Source: CAZTZL01 sp964617625 (GTDB taxonomy: Bacteria; Zhuqueibacterota; QNDG01; DSAB01). From it: 64,000 bases of DNA. Shown here in pieces: positions 33,946 through 42,890 of the stretch. The first letter of the stretch is position 1. The number at the start of each line of letters is the position of its first letter. The stretch is taken from the NCBI GenBank assembly GCA_964617625.1, contig CAZTZL010000007.1, forward strand, positions 1 to 64,000. Reading direction: 5' to 3'. A program made the position numbers and the translations under genes. A model generated the notes under the pieces. That model was not told the DNA's origin and searched no databases. It worked only from the letters and a program-made list of their open reading frames with translations.

Positions 33946-35286
33946 ATGAGAAGAATGACTGCATGGCTTATTATTACATGTATTCTTGTTTCTCTTTCCT
34001 GTACAAGTGTCGATGAACTGAAATTGGGCAGGATGCGGCAACTCAATTTCATAGAATCCAAATGCCCGCTTTCTCAGCCTGACGCCATTCGTCTTCAATC
34101 GGACAATTTTGCGCTCGTTTTTCGGATGAATGAGAATCCCGGTTCTTTCGAAGGGAAGATTTGTATTTCAAGATCCAAAAATCAGGGGAAATCATGGACT
34201 GAACCGGACACTATTATTCAGACCACGATGGATTGCAGAATGCCCAGAATCACTCAATTGAAAGACGGCCTTATTCTGGTTCATACCACACTCTACCGGT
34301 ATCAAAAGGGAGAGCCCGCAGGATGTTTTATCGTCCGTTCCTTTGACCGGGGTCTGACCTTTACGGTGCCGCAACTGATCCCTCTTTTTGGTTTCGACGG
34401 AATGGCCGCTTCCGGTCCTGTTATCGAACTATCCGATGGATATTTATTACTGCCTGTTTATGCCTATAAAGCGGGTCAGGGTTCGTCAATATTGGTACTT
34501 GTTTCCCAGGACAGGGGAGAAAACTGGGACAGGTTTCATGTCATTACCGAAGAAAATAGTACGAAGGTAAATTTTCGGAATCCTGTGATTGTCCAGACAA
34601 CGAACAAAGATATTCTCTGTATGATGGAAGCCGGCCGTGAAGATGGCTATTTGTATTATTCAGTTTCGAAAGATACCGGAGAAAGCTGGCAACCGATTCA
34701 GCGTTCGTCAATTTACGGGTGGAATTACGATCTAACTCTCAATTCCGAAGGAACCCTTTTCTGCATCTACAACGACACATCACCGGAAGGCATCAGCTGT
34801 TCCAGAAGTTATGATTGCGGCATTAGCTGGGAACAGGAAGCAAGTGTCACGGATCGGCTCGTGGATGCAATGCACCCTTCACTTTTCCCGATTCGAAAAG
34901 ACCGGATGGCTGTCTGCGCCACAGAATATGAGGATGATCTGTGGTTTATAAAGGCTTCTATTTTTCCGGTGTCCAGTCCGTCAAAACCCCGCGGTCTGTC
35001 AGCTTCGTTTCAGGGAAAAAAGGGAGTTCATCTGCGATGGAACCGGGTCGATGGGGCGAGTTATTATTTATTATACAGGGGGACGACACCGGAATTTGTT
35101 CCGGAATACGGAAGATCGGGAAATATGATTGCAACTCCGCAGCTTCCAAAATTTTATGATGTGCAGGTGGATTCCGGCAGTACCTATTACTATCGTGTTT
35201 CGGCAGTCAGCGGCCGGGGGAAATTGATCGAAAGTACGGGAAATCAAGGCGAGATATCGGAGATGCTGACTGTCGAAGTTAAGTGA
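33946..35286 (+). CDS. Asp-box (sialidase-like propeller) lipoprotein with FN3
   Basis: A 446-aa lipoprotein: signal peptide, lipobox in LVSLSC (Cys at about residue 19), then a beta-propeller with five Asp-box turns (SKNQGKSW, SFDRGLTF, SQDRGENW, SKDTGESW, SYDCGISW). A C-terminal fibronectin type III-like domain follows (about 355-446, HLRWNRVDGASYYLLYRG). Asp-boxes mark sialidases and other BNR proteins. The catalytic Arg triad and Tyr/Glu of a sialidase are not identifiable by eye, so the enzyme role is open; glycan binding or hydrolysis at the cell surface is inferred. GGAGG precedes ATG 33946. Upstream of pdxA by 39 nt. Confidence 0.8.
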   Translation: MRRMTAWLIITCILVSLSCTSVDELKLGRMRQLNFIESKCPLSQPDAIRLQSDNFALVFRMNENPGSFEGKICISRSKNQGKSWTEPDTIIQTTMDCRMPRITQLKDGLILVHTTLYRYQKGEPAGCFIVRSFDRGLTFTVPQLIPLFGFDGMAASGPVIELSDGYLLLPVYAYKAGQGSSILVLVSQDRGENWDRFHVITEENSTKVNFRNPVIVQTTNKDILCMMEAGREDGYLYYSVSKDTGESWQPIQRSSIYGWNYDLTLNSEGTLFCIYNDTSPEGISCSRSYDCGISWEQEASVTDRLVDAMHPSLFPIRKDRMAVCATEYEDDLWFIKASIFPVSSPSKPRGLSASFQGKKGVHLRWNRVDGASYYLLYRGTTPEFVPEYGRSGNMIATPQLPKFYDVQVDSGSTYYYRVSAVSGRGKLIESTGNQGEISEMLTVEVK

Positions 35287-35325
35287 AGTCTGAAAAAATA
35301 GGGTGTCAAACTTATTATAGCGAAT

Positions 35326-36363
35326 ATGAACGTATCCCATAAAAAATCTGTTATCGGTGTCACGCTTGGCGATCCGGCAGGAATCGGTCCGGAAATTATT
35401 ATCAAGGCAATGACCAATCACCCTCTTTTAAAAGAGGCCAATATCATTGTTTTCGGAGACAGGGTGGTTCTTGAGCAGGCATCGGATATCACTGGAAAAC
35501 ATATCGATATTGTGGAAATCAGTTCACTGCAGGATGCCCATTTCAAAGAACCCGTTCTCCATCTTGTTCCGGGCCGTATACTCAGGGAACCGGTAGCGTT
35601 CGGTCTCGTAGATGGATTGTACGGGAAAGCCGCATATACTTATATCACAATGGCCATTGAATGGGCGATGCGCGGGGACATCGACGGGATTACCACAGCC
35701 CCCCTTCAGAAGGAGGCACTTCGGAAAGGCGGTTGTCCATACATCGACCATACGGCTATTTTACAGGCAAAAACAAAGTCTTCTGTTTCAACCACACTTT
35801 TTTGGGTGGACAACCTCCGTATTTTCTTTCTGACCCGGCACCTGCCTTTGAAGGATGTGGCCGATGCGATCACAGCGGATAAAGTTTATCAAAGTATTCT
35901 TGTTTGTATGGGCCATTTGGAACAACTTGGAATGGATCATCCCAAATTGGCGGTTGCTGCTTTGAATCCCCATGGCGGTGAAGAAGGCATGATGGGAGAA
36001 GAGGAAATTCGGGAGATTCGTCCGGCTGTGGAGAAAGCAAAAAAAGAAAATATCCAGGTTGAGGGCCCTATCCCGGCGGACAGTGTGTTTTACCTCGCGA
36101 ATGCGGGTCAGTATGACGCCGTGCTTTCTCTGTATCACGATCAGGGGCATATCGCCGCAAAGACGCTCGATTTTCACCGGACCGTGAGTCTGACCATGGG
36201 TCTTCCCTTTCTTCGCACCTCCGTGGATCATGGAACAGCCTTCAATATCGCAGGAAAAAACATGGCCAATGAAATCAGCATGGTGGAAGCCATCCGCATG
36301 GCAATCAAATATTCAAAACAAATTCGTTCTCATTCGTTATTATCCCGGGATGGAGAAAAATAA
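35326..36363 (+). CDS. pdxA: 4-hydroxythreonine-4-phosphate dehydrogenase family (PdxA-like)
   Basis: A 345-aa dehydrogenase. PdxA oxidises 4-phosphohydroxy-L-threonine in vitamin B6 synthesis. Family motifs: VTLGDPAGIGPEI near the N-terminus, and metal-ligand His residues in YIDHTAIL, LNPHGGEEG and LYHDQGH. PdxA2 paralogues act on phosphorylated sugar acids (erythronate type); no other vitamin B6 gene is near, and the surroundings are sugar-related, so a PdxA2-like role is possible. There is no strong ribosome site before ATG 35326. The gene directly precedes the DUF2156 gene. Confidence 0.88.
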   Translation: MNVSHKKSVIGVTLGDPAGIGPEIIIKAMTNHPLLKEANIIVFGDRVVLEQASDITGKHIDIVEISSLQDAHFKEPVLHLVPGRILREPVAFGLVDGLYGKAAYTYITMAIEWAMRGDIDGITTAPLQKEALRKGGCPYIDHTAILQAKTKSSVSTTLFWVDNLRIFFLTRHLPLKDVADAITADKVYQSILVCMGHLEQLGMDHPKLAVAALNPHGGEEGMMGEEEIREIRPAVEKAKKENIQVEGPIPADSVFYLANAGQYDAVLSLYHDQGHIAAKTLDFHRTVSLTMGLPFLRTSVDHGTAFNIAGKNMANEISMVEAIRMAIKYSKQIRSHSLLSRDGEK

Positions 36364-36373
36364 GGGACCATTT

Positions 36374-37288
36374 GTGAGTCAATACCCCATTTTCCCCGAA
36401 TTTAAACCGATTGAAATTGAAGACCGTGATTTGATGCAGAAAGTGTTCTGGAAGTATCAGCCTTTAACTTCCGAATTTACATTTACCAATCTTTTTATGT
36501 GGCGCTCCTATTATCAATATCAGTGGTCCGTCTATAAGGACTGGCTTCTGATACTGTGCAATCCAATGGGCTGGGGGTACTATTTTCTTCAACCGATCGG
36601 TCCGTCTCCACGCCTTTCAGTTGCCTGGATGATTCTGGAGTGGCTTCGGTCCGAAAAACAGCAGCCCGAACCCAGTATTGAAAAAGCGGACGAAAGGCTC
36701 GTTCAAGAGATCGAGGGACAGAAGGACTTTTTAATAGAGCCGCTTCGCGATCATTTTGACTATCTGTACCTTGCACGCAATCTTATTGATCTAATGGGCC
36801 GAAAATATCACGGTCAAAAAAATCGAATCAATAAATTCATACGGGAACATGAATACAAGTACGAGCCAATGATATCCGGGCATGTGGATATGTGCATGCG
36901 AGTGCTCAAGGAATGGTGCAACTGGCGTGAGTGTCAAAAGCGGACTGTTTTAAGGGCGGAATTTCATGCTGTGAATGAAGCGTTATTAAATTTTGAAAAA
37001 CTTCAGATCATGGGGGGAGTGATTTTTGTCAATAATCGGATAGAAGGTTTTGCGCTGGGTGAAATGTTGAATGAAAAGACGGCCGTCATTCATGTGGAAA
37101 AAGTCGATCCACGAATTCCGGAAATGTTTACCGTAACCAATCAGCAATTCTGTGAGAAGCAGTGGAATGAAGTTCGTTTCATTAATCGTGAACAGGATAT
37201 GGGAGAGCCGGGTTTGAGAAGAGCCAAGGAATCTTATCATCCAGTGCAGCTTGTAAAAAAATTTCGTATTCAAATGATTTCTCCTTAA
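36374..37288 (+). CDS. DUF2156 / LPG-synthase C-terminal-like protein
   Basis: A protein of about 304 aa with the domain seen at the C-terminus of phosphatidylglycerol lysyltransferases (a double GNAT-like fold): LTSEFTFTNLFMWRSYY near the start, then the segment around GVIFVNNRIEGFALGEML and ending WNEVRFINREQDMGEPGLRRAKESY. Stand-alone versions are common and uncharacterised; aminoacyl- or acyl-transfer is a guess. GTG 36374 has AAGGGA six bases before it and just clears the pdxA stop at 36363. ATG 36350 overlaps pdxA and lacks a site. Confidence 0.75.
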   Translation: MSQYPIFPEFKPIEIEDRDLMQKVFWKYQPLTSEFTFTNLFMWRSYYQYQWSVYKDWLLILCNPMGWGYYFLQPIGPSPRLSVAWMILEWLRSEKQQPEPSIEKADERLVQEIEGQKDFLIEPLRDHFDYLYLARNLIDLMGRKYHGQKNRINKFIREHEYKYEPMISGHVDMCMRVLKEWCNWRECQKRTVLRAEFHAVNEALLNFEKLQIMGGVIFVNNRIEGFALGEMLNEKTAVIHVEKVDPRIPEMFTVTNQQFCEKQWNEVRFINREQDMGEPGLRRAKESYHPVQLVKKFRIQMISP

Positions 37289-37350
37289 AAAGGCTCTTTT
37301 TATTGATAAGAGCATGGTCCCAGCATATTCATTTTATTCGGGAGATGAAA

Positions 37351-39513
37351 ATGGTTGATCGAAAGTGGTTGTTCTGCAATTTTCGGATTTACGAACCGAA
37401 ACGATTTTATAAAAAGATTGTCTTTTTGTATGTGATCCTGAGTTTGTCTGCAATTTCTTATCAGGCAGGCCAAAAAATGGAGTTGGCCATGGAGGGTGAT
37501 CAATACACGAATCGTTTGATTCATGAAAGCAGCCCGTATCTGCTGCTTCATGCTCACAATCCCGTAGATTGGTATCCATGGGGTGAAGAGGCATTAAAGC
37601 ACGCAAAGGATGAAAACAAACTCCTCATAATCAGTATCGGTTATTCGGCGTGCCACTGGTGCCACGTAATGGAAAAAGAATCATTCCAGGACACTTCCGT
37701 CGCCCGTTTGATGAATACGTATTTTATTCCGATTAAAATCGACAGGGAGGAACGCCCGGATCTCGATCAGATATATATGCAGGCCGCGCGTCTCATTACG
37801 GGGAAAAGCGGCTGGCCGCTTCACGTGATTGCCCTGCCGGACGGCAGGCCGGTTTATGCAGGAACGTACTATCCGAAAGAAAATTGGAAGTCGCTTTTAT
37901 CAAAGATAAGCGCCATGTACATAGAGAATCCCAAAGAGCTTGAAGAGACGGCCGCGGCGGTGACGGAAGGCATTCAGAAACTCGACATACTCAATCTGAA
38001 TCAGGAAACCGCGGACCTTAAAATCAGCGATCTTGATTCGATCTATGATGGATGGAAGGATAAACTTGATGTTTTGTGGGGAGGATTGCGAGGGACCCCA
38101 AAGTTTCCGATGCCCGCCGGTATGGAATTTCTTCTCCGGTATTACTTTTTGACCCAGAAACCGGAAGTTTTGGATGCGGTGAAAACGAATCTGGATCGGA
38201 TGGCGCTTGGGGGAATTTACGATCAGATCGGCGGCGGATTTGCCCGCTATGCAGTGGATGCATACTGGAAAATACCGCATTTTGAAAAAATGCTCTATGA
38301 CAACGCCCAGTTGATCAGTCTTTACTCCTCAGCCTATCAATTGACAAAGGATCCCCTCTATAAAGAGGTGGTTGATCAGACCGTTGAATTTACCGAACGC
38401 GAACTGACATCACCGGAAGGAGGATTCTATTCTTCGATCGATGCGGACAGCGAGGGGGAAGAGGGCAAATATTACGTCTGGCATCAAAAAGAAATCGAAG
38501 AAATTCTGGGCAAGCAGGCCAAGCTTGTCATGGATTACTATCACATCAGTGGATTTGGCAATTGGGAAGAGGGGAAAAATGTGCTTTGCCGGAGATACAA
38601 CGATGAGCTGTTTGCCAAAAAGTATAATATGAAAACCGATGTTTTAAAAAAGAACATCGAAGAGGCCAATGAGAAATTGTATAAAATCCGCAGTAAGAGA
38701 ATCCATCCTGCAGTAGACGATAAAATATTGACCTCGTGGAACGCGTTAATGTTGAAGGCCTTTGTAGATGCCTATCGTGTATTTAACAAGGAAGATTTCT
38801 TAAAGCGGGCTCTTGAAAATGCGGAATTTTTACAGGAGAATATGGTTGCCGAAGACGGTCAGATCCAGCGGAGTTATCACGGCGGGGAAATAACCATCAA
38901 TGGATTCCTGGATGACTATGCGCTGATGATTCAGGCTTATATCGGACTCTATCAGGCTACTTTTAATGAAGACTGGCTCTCGCGGGCAGATGTGCTGACC
39001 GGTTATGCACTCAAACATTTTTATGATCAGGATCAGCAGTTGTTCTATTACACTTCGGATCTGGATCCCAAATTGATCGCCAGAAAAATGGAGATTCCCG
39101 ATCAGGTGGTTCCGTCTTCAAACTCGGTCATGGCGGAGAATCTGTTTCTTTTGGGTACATTGCTCGACCGGCCCGTGTACATCGATTACTCCCGAAAAAT
39201 GGTAATGCGCGTCAAATCGCATCTTTACGATGGCGGACCCTATTATGGAAACTGGAGCCGGCTGCTTGTCAATTTTGTTTCCCCGCTGTATGAAGTGGTA
39301 ATCGTCGGAAGTGATGCAAATAAAAAACGCAGGGAACTGGATGAGTACTTTTTACCGGATGTGATCCTTTCTGGTTCTATGCAAGAGAGTGCGTTACCGC
39401 TGCTGCATGATCGATATATAAAGGGAAAAACCCTCATTTATGTTTGCCAGAACGGAACGTGTCAACTGCCGGTTGAAAAAGTGGAAGATGCGATTTTATT
39501 AATTAAGCAATAG
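37351..39513 (+). CDS. Thioredoxin-domain protein, YyaL/SSP411 family (DUF255)
   Basis: A 720-aa protein. An N-terminal hydrophobic stretch (IVFLYVILSLSAISYQAG, about 25-42) may be a signal anchor. It is followed by the DUF255 thioredoxin-like domain with NRLIHESSPYLLLHAHNPVD, the redox motif SACHWCHVM (CxxC), EERPDLDQIYM and SGWPLHVIALPDG. The remainder is an (alpha/alpha)6-like domain related to glycoside hydrolase folds (for example YDQIGGGFARYAVD). The function is unknown in bacteria. ATG 37351 follows GGGAG at six bases; the frame is open to TTG 37303. Ends near a small Cys-rich gene. Confidence 0.85.
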   Translation: MVDRKWLFCNFRIYEPKRFYKKIVFLYVILSLSAISYQAGQKMELAMEGDQYTNRLIHESSPYLLLHAHNPVDWYPWGEEALKHAKDENKLLIISIGYSACHWCHVMEKESFQDTSVARLMNTYFIPIKIDREERPDLDQIYMQAARLITGKSGWPLHVIALPDGRPVYAGTYYPKENWKSLLSKISAMYIENPKELEETAAAVTEGIQKLDILNLNQETADLKISDLDSIYDGWKDKLDVLWGGLRGTPKFPMPAGMEFLLRYYFLTQKPEVLDAVKTNLDRMALGGIYDQIGGGFARYAVDAYWKIPHFEKMLYDNAQLISLYSSAYQLTKDPLYKEVVDQTVEFTERELTSPEGGFYSSIDADSEGEEGKYYVWHQKEIEEILGKQAKLVMDYYHISGFGNWEEGKNVLCRRYNDELFAKKYNMKTDVLKKNIEEANEKLYKIRSKRIHPAVDDKILTSWNALMLKAFVDAYRVFNKEDFLKRALENAEFLQENMVAEDGQIQRSYHGGEITINGFLDDYALMIQAYIGLYQATFNEDWLSRADVLTGYALKHFYDQDQQLFYYTSDLDPKLIARKMEIPDQVVPSSNSVMAENLFLLGTLLDRPVYIDYSRKMVMRVKSHLYDGGPYYGNWSRLLVNFVSPLYEVVIVGSDANKKRRELDEYFLPDVILSGSMQESALPLLHDRYIKGKTLIYVCQNGTCQLPVEKVEDAILLIKQ

Positions 39514-39576
39514 AATAATTAATGTGTCAGATTTAGATCCGATTAGATATACATATCAAAATTCGGGATTTTTAAA

Positions 39577-39798
39577 ATGAATTTATCCGATGAGAATGCC
39601 GGTGTCGGTTCCTCGAAGATTTCATTCTGCGATTTTCACTGCCCCCACGCTTCATTCCCAAAGGACGGCGATATAGATGGATCGAAAAGCTGCCGCACAT
39701 TTGCCGCTGTCTGGTGCGAACAGCTTCAGGAGTATGTCACGAAAAATGCCCCCTGCCCGGTGAAATTCGGAAAGCGCCGTCCAAAAGCGAATTGGTAG
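39577..39798 (+). CDS. Small Cys-rich conserved protein
   Basis: A 73-aa protein with CDFHCPHASFP, then SCRTFAAVWCEQL and KNAPC, giving six Cys in a spaced pattern (C-x3-C, C-x7-C and one further Cys) that suggests a metal site. I recognise similar short proteins from anaerobe genomes but know no function. The ribosome site is weak (GGGATTTTTAAA), so the start is not certain. It is followed by about 165 nt with no feature, then a convergent membrane-protein gene. Confidence 0.6.
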   Translation: MNLSDENAGVGSSKISFCDFHCPHASFPKDGDIDGSKSCRTFAAVWCEQLQEYVTKNAPCPVKFGKRRPKANW

Positions 39799-39963
39799 GA
39801 TTTACTTGGTTTTATAACGGTTATACTAACCGGATTAAAACATGGAAAGTCTCTCCCGAAGTAAGCGATTCCAGCAACCTCTCAAATCCCAAAAGAAGTC
39901 GCTGTTTTAATTCCGCGTTCAGCATTTTGTTATGTGCAGATTTTATTTTTGGCCTTTATTTAG

Positions 39964-40593
39964 TTACTTTTTATTCCATTGAATTATTATTTCAGCAACA
40001 AACAAAGGGATGATCAATGTTACATACATAATTGTAGGTGCAATCTGGGGGTAGTTTCCTAATTTTGCCATAACGGGTAAAAAGACAATCCACCGGAATA
40101 ATAAAAAAACAAGGGTTACCAAATAGCTTCTGATCATCCATTCTTTTTGCTGTTGAGTCCTTTTTTTCAGGATAGCCCTGTAGGCCATAAGTGCTGTTGC
40201 CAACCATACAAATGCAAGAACCTGTGAACTTAGTGCCCAGGTCCAATGTATTATTATCCCCATGTTCCATGCTAAATACATAGAACATACAGACGAAATT
40301 ACAATTCCAGCCAGGTATAATTGTTCAATCCATTTATAGAGACCTGTAAATTTAGCCCTGAATATTGTTACGAATTGGAATGGGCCTAATATAAGCGCTA
40401 ATATTCCACCTGAAATGTGCCCGATCAGCCACCATTTTACGCCAACGTACCTGCCAAAAGTTTCGTCCTTAAAACTAAAATAATGTAGCTTCCCAATCAC
40501 AAATTTTAATGAAATTAGAAGTAGCATCAATAATATAACTAACCACACAATGGTTTTTAAATTTTGCTGTTTTGAAGAAATGGTTGTTTTCAT
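39964..40593 (-). CDS. DUF2306 membrane protein
   Basis: A 209-aa integral membrane protein with six or so helices. The segment VKWWLIGHISGGILALILGP, followed by QFVTIFRAKFTGLYKWIEQLY, and the later HWTWALSSQVLAFVWL and KEWMIRSYLVT are typical of DUF2306, which contains conserved His residues resembling heme-coordinating membrane proteins. The function is unknown. No clear ribosome site. It is convergent with the Cys-rich gene and first of a long minus-strand series. Confidence 0.78.
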   Translation of the reverse strand: MKTTISSKQQNLKTIVWLVILLMLLLISLKFVIGKLHYFSFKDETFGRYVGVKWWLIGHISGGILALILGPFQFVTIFRAKFTGLYKWIEQLYLAGIVISSVCSMYLAWNMGIIIHWTWALSSQVLAFVWLATALMAYRAILKKRTQQQKEWMIRSYLVTLVFLLFRWIVFLPVMAKLGNYPQIAPTIMYVTLIIPLFVAEIIIQWNKK

Positions 40594-40710
40594 CGTTCTA
40601 TATTATAGTTGAGGTTTTCACTAAAATATATTTGCACATAAAGTCGGTTTAACAGGCGCCGAGCAAACGCAAACTTAAATCAAAGAAGATATTCAATATA
40701 ATTTTATTTG

Positions 40711-40821
40711 CTATAAATCATGATGCGTGTAGGCGTCCTTGTTGAAATCCGTAGTATGAGAAAGAAGGAAACCCATCAGTGCAACAGTCAGAACGTTGAT
40801 CCGTTTCCATTTTGTTGTCAT
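40711..40821 (-). pseudogene. Signal-peptide relic of a secreted protein gene
   Basis: AGGAGGAATTTATT is followed by an ATG at 40821 and a 36-codon frame beginning MTTKWKRINVLTVALMGFLL, which then meets TAG at 40711. The first 26 residues match the N-terminus of the secreted protein at 42891-43871 (MITKYKRIIFTTIVLMGFLF...) at 14 positions, so this is probably the truncated end of a duplicate. It has a strong ribosome site but no mature domain. It could instead be a tiny secreted peptide. Confidence 0.6.
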
Positions 40822-40929
40822 AATAAATTCCTCCTGAGTTTAAAATGGTTTTTGTTTCAATAATTTTGGAGGCGTAAATCCCTCTATTTTTACGTTCAGG
40901 GAAGCAGTCCCTGAGATCAAACATGACTA

Positions 40930-41262
40930 TTATTTTCTCGAATAGCGGTTCGGCTCATTGAAAAAAGTAATGTCAGCGTACCCAGCATGGATTTTTGCCG
41001 AATGCGGAATGCCTTCCGGAATATAATAACGACTGCCTTTCGTATACACATTCATTTTACCATCTACCGTTAATTCAATTTCACCCTCCAAAACGATTCC
41101 CCATTGCGCATCGTGAGAATGTTCTGTTACATCTACAGTCTTTTCGAATTCCATAAAGATAATTTGATGGGAATCGGACTGAGAAAGATAGGCTTTCACT
41201 CCATCTATCGGTATATCCGCTTCAGGAAGATTCCTGATTGGTTTTGGAAAGATTTCTGACAT
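40930..41262 (-). CDS. Small cupin-domain protein
   Basis: A 110-aa single cupin barrel. First motif: TEHSHDAQWGIVLEGEIEL, with a His-rich metal region (HSH). Second: GSRYYIPEGIPHSAKIHAG. Single-domain cupins bind metals and small ligands; no specific reaction is evident. ATG 41262 has AGAGGGAAAAT upstream; the frame extends to 41289. It stands alone, between the relic and the CrtC-like lipoprotein. Confidence 0.85.
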   Translation of the reverse strand: MSEIFPKPIRNLPEADIPIDGVKAYLSQSDSHQIIFMEFEKTVDVTEHSHDAQWGIVLEGEIELTVDGKMNVYTKGSRYYIPEGIPHSAKIHAGYADITFFNEPNRYSRK

Positions 41263-41420
41263 ATTTTCCCTCTCACTTATTTGGAACAAGCATCATTGTT
41301 TGCGGTTGCCATACGTTTGCCGTAATCCGATCGATTGCGGGATCCACTTTTTATCAGGTCATTGTTTGACTCGTGTACCATTTATTCTGTATAATTATCT
41401 TTCGATCTCCCATGTATACC

Positions 41421-42770
41421 CTATAGATGTCCAACCGGCTGCACTTCTACAAAAGCCTGGCCCGTGACTGATATGCCCCCCAGTGTTCCCTCAACTGTCC
41501 CAAGGCCTTCGTATTTAATCGTGCTTGTTGTGTCAATCACAATCTCCTGGTTTTCTTGTATCATTTTGATGGTAAGGTCTACCGGCCAGGTCTCTGATTG
41601 TAACCGGATGTGGTGCTGCATGAAGTACTGTTGACCGGTGGCCGGGCTTGTCCATATTGTCCCGGGTACCGTTTCAATCTCGATTTCATCTATTGCCCAT
41701 GAATGTACGGCCTTACGTGCGGAGTTGAGTGTCCGTTCACTGTCGTTACGGAAGAGTGTTGCAACCGGGAGGGAACCAGTCTCGCTTTTAACCTGCAGGA
41801 CCATAATCGCGGCGTTTTCTTCCGGAAGTTGTATCGCGAAAAAGTCCCAGGACGCGTTGCTAAAAACTTCGCTCGCCTTTTGATCGTAGGTTTGAACGAC
41901 GTAATCCATCCACATCGTTCCGTTTGTGCCGCTGCTCAGCAAAACGCTGTCGCGCATAACAGAGAACTGCTCGACGTCCATCAATGGCAGCGAATAATAG
42001 TAAGATCCCTGACAGGACATCGGATCACTGGTGGCATCAAGATAGGCGGGAACCGAGTGGACAGACGATATCATAATCTGCTCCCTCTGAGTATCAGTTA
42101 AATACTGCGGGAAGAACGATGATGTCCCGTATCCTTGATTGACCACTCCGAACCGGTCGCAAAGCTGTACTTCCACCTGGAGCCTGACATTTTGTAAGTT
42201 GGGAATATCGGCGCTGAGCCGGTAGACGGCATCCGCTGCTCCCATGGTTCCGGAGACGAGTCCCAATGTTATGAGCGGTCCCGCTTGCAGAGGCGAGTTC
42301 AATTCCACGCTCCATGGATCGGGTGTCACGACCATGAGCGGGTCCGCGGCCAGCGTCAAGAAACCTCTGAATATGTAGGCGCCAAGGGAAGCGCTGTTGA
42401 AGCCGACGATGGCCGGAACAATCGGCGCCCGGAACCCGTTATTCGACATCTCGATACGCTGAACAGCGATAAAAAATACACCGATGTCTTCCGGCGCTGC
42501 ATCATCCACCAGGCTCCCGAAGAAAAACCAGCCGTCGAGGTCGTACTCGAAGTGCTCGGTCGCGAGGAATTCGGCAAGCTGCTGTGCGCTCTGTGTTTGC
42601 GGCAAGTCATGGTCTTGTGTGAAGAACGGGCATCCTGCAGTGGGACCGGGTTGAACGTGTTTATCAGTCAAGATTTCTTTGATCTTGTTACAACCACTGC
42701 CCCAGTAGAGAATGGAAAAAAAGGCTGCTGTACCAACGATTGTAAAAATCATTTTTATTTTTCTGTTCAT
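41421..42770 (-). CDS. CrtC/AttH-like lipoprotein
   Basis: A 449-aa lipoprotein with signal peptide and lipobox SGC (Cys at about residue 27). Its layout recalls hydroxyneurosporene synthase CrtC and the lipocalin-like AttH family: EYDLDGWFFFGSLVDD near the start, then SYYYSLPLMDVEQFSV, GTMWMDYVVQTYDQ, NASWDFFAIQLPEENAAIMV, GTIWTSPATGQQYF, and the end YEGLGTVEGT followed by GQAFVEVQPVG. CrtC members hydrate isoprenoids, while other members of this fold have unknown roles. The family call is from pattern memory. GGAGA eight bases before ATG 42770 supports that start over one at 42785. Confidence 0.65.
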   Translation of the reverse strand: MNRKIKMIFTIVGTAAFFSILYWGSGCNKIKEILTDKHVQPGPTAGCPFFTQDHDLPQTQSAQQLAEFLATEHFEYDLDGWFFFGSLVDDAAPEDIGVFFIAVQRIEMSNNGFRAPIVPAIVGFNSASLGAYIFRGFLTLAADPLMVVTPDPWSVELNSPLQAGPLITLGLVSGTMGAADAVYRLSADIPNLQNVRLQVEVQLCDRFGVVNQGYGTSSFFPQYLTDTQREQIMISSVHSVPAYLDATSDPMSCQGSYYYSLPLMDVEQFSVMRDSVLLSSGTNGTMWMDYVVQTYDQKASEVFSNASWDFFAIQLPEENAAIMVLQVKSETGSLPVATLFRNDSERTLNSARKAVHSWAIDEIEIETVPGTIWTSPATGQQYFMQHHIRLQSETWPVDLTIKMIQENQEIVIDTTSTIKYEGLGTVEGTLGGISVTGQAFVEVQPVGHL

Positions 42771-42890
42771 TAGCATTATCTCCATTCTTGAATATTTCCA
42801 ACGATTTATTTCATCTGGCTCTTAAAGCAAAATGGCCAGAAATTCTCGCTAGATTGTCCCGGGATTTGAAACGGAATTTAAACAATGATT

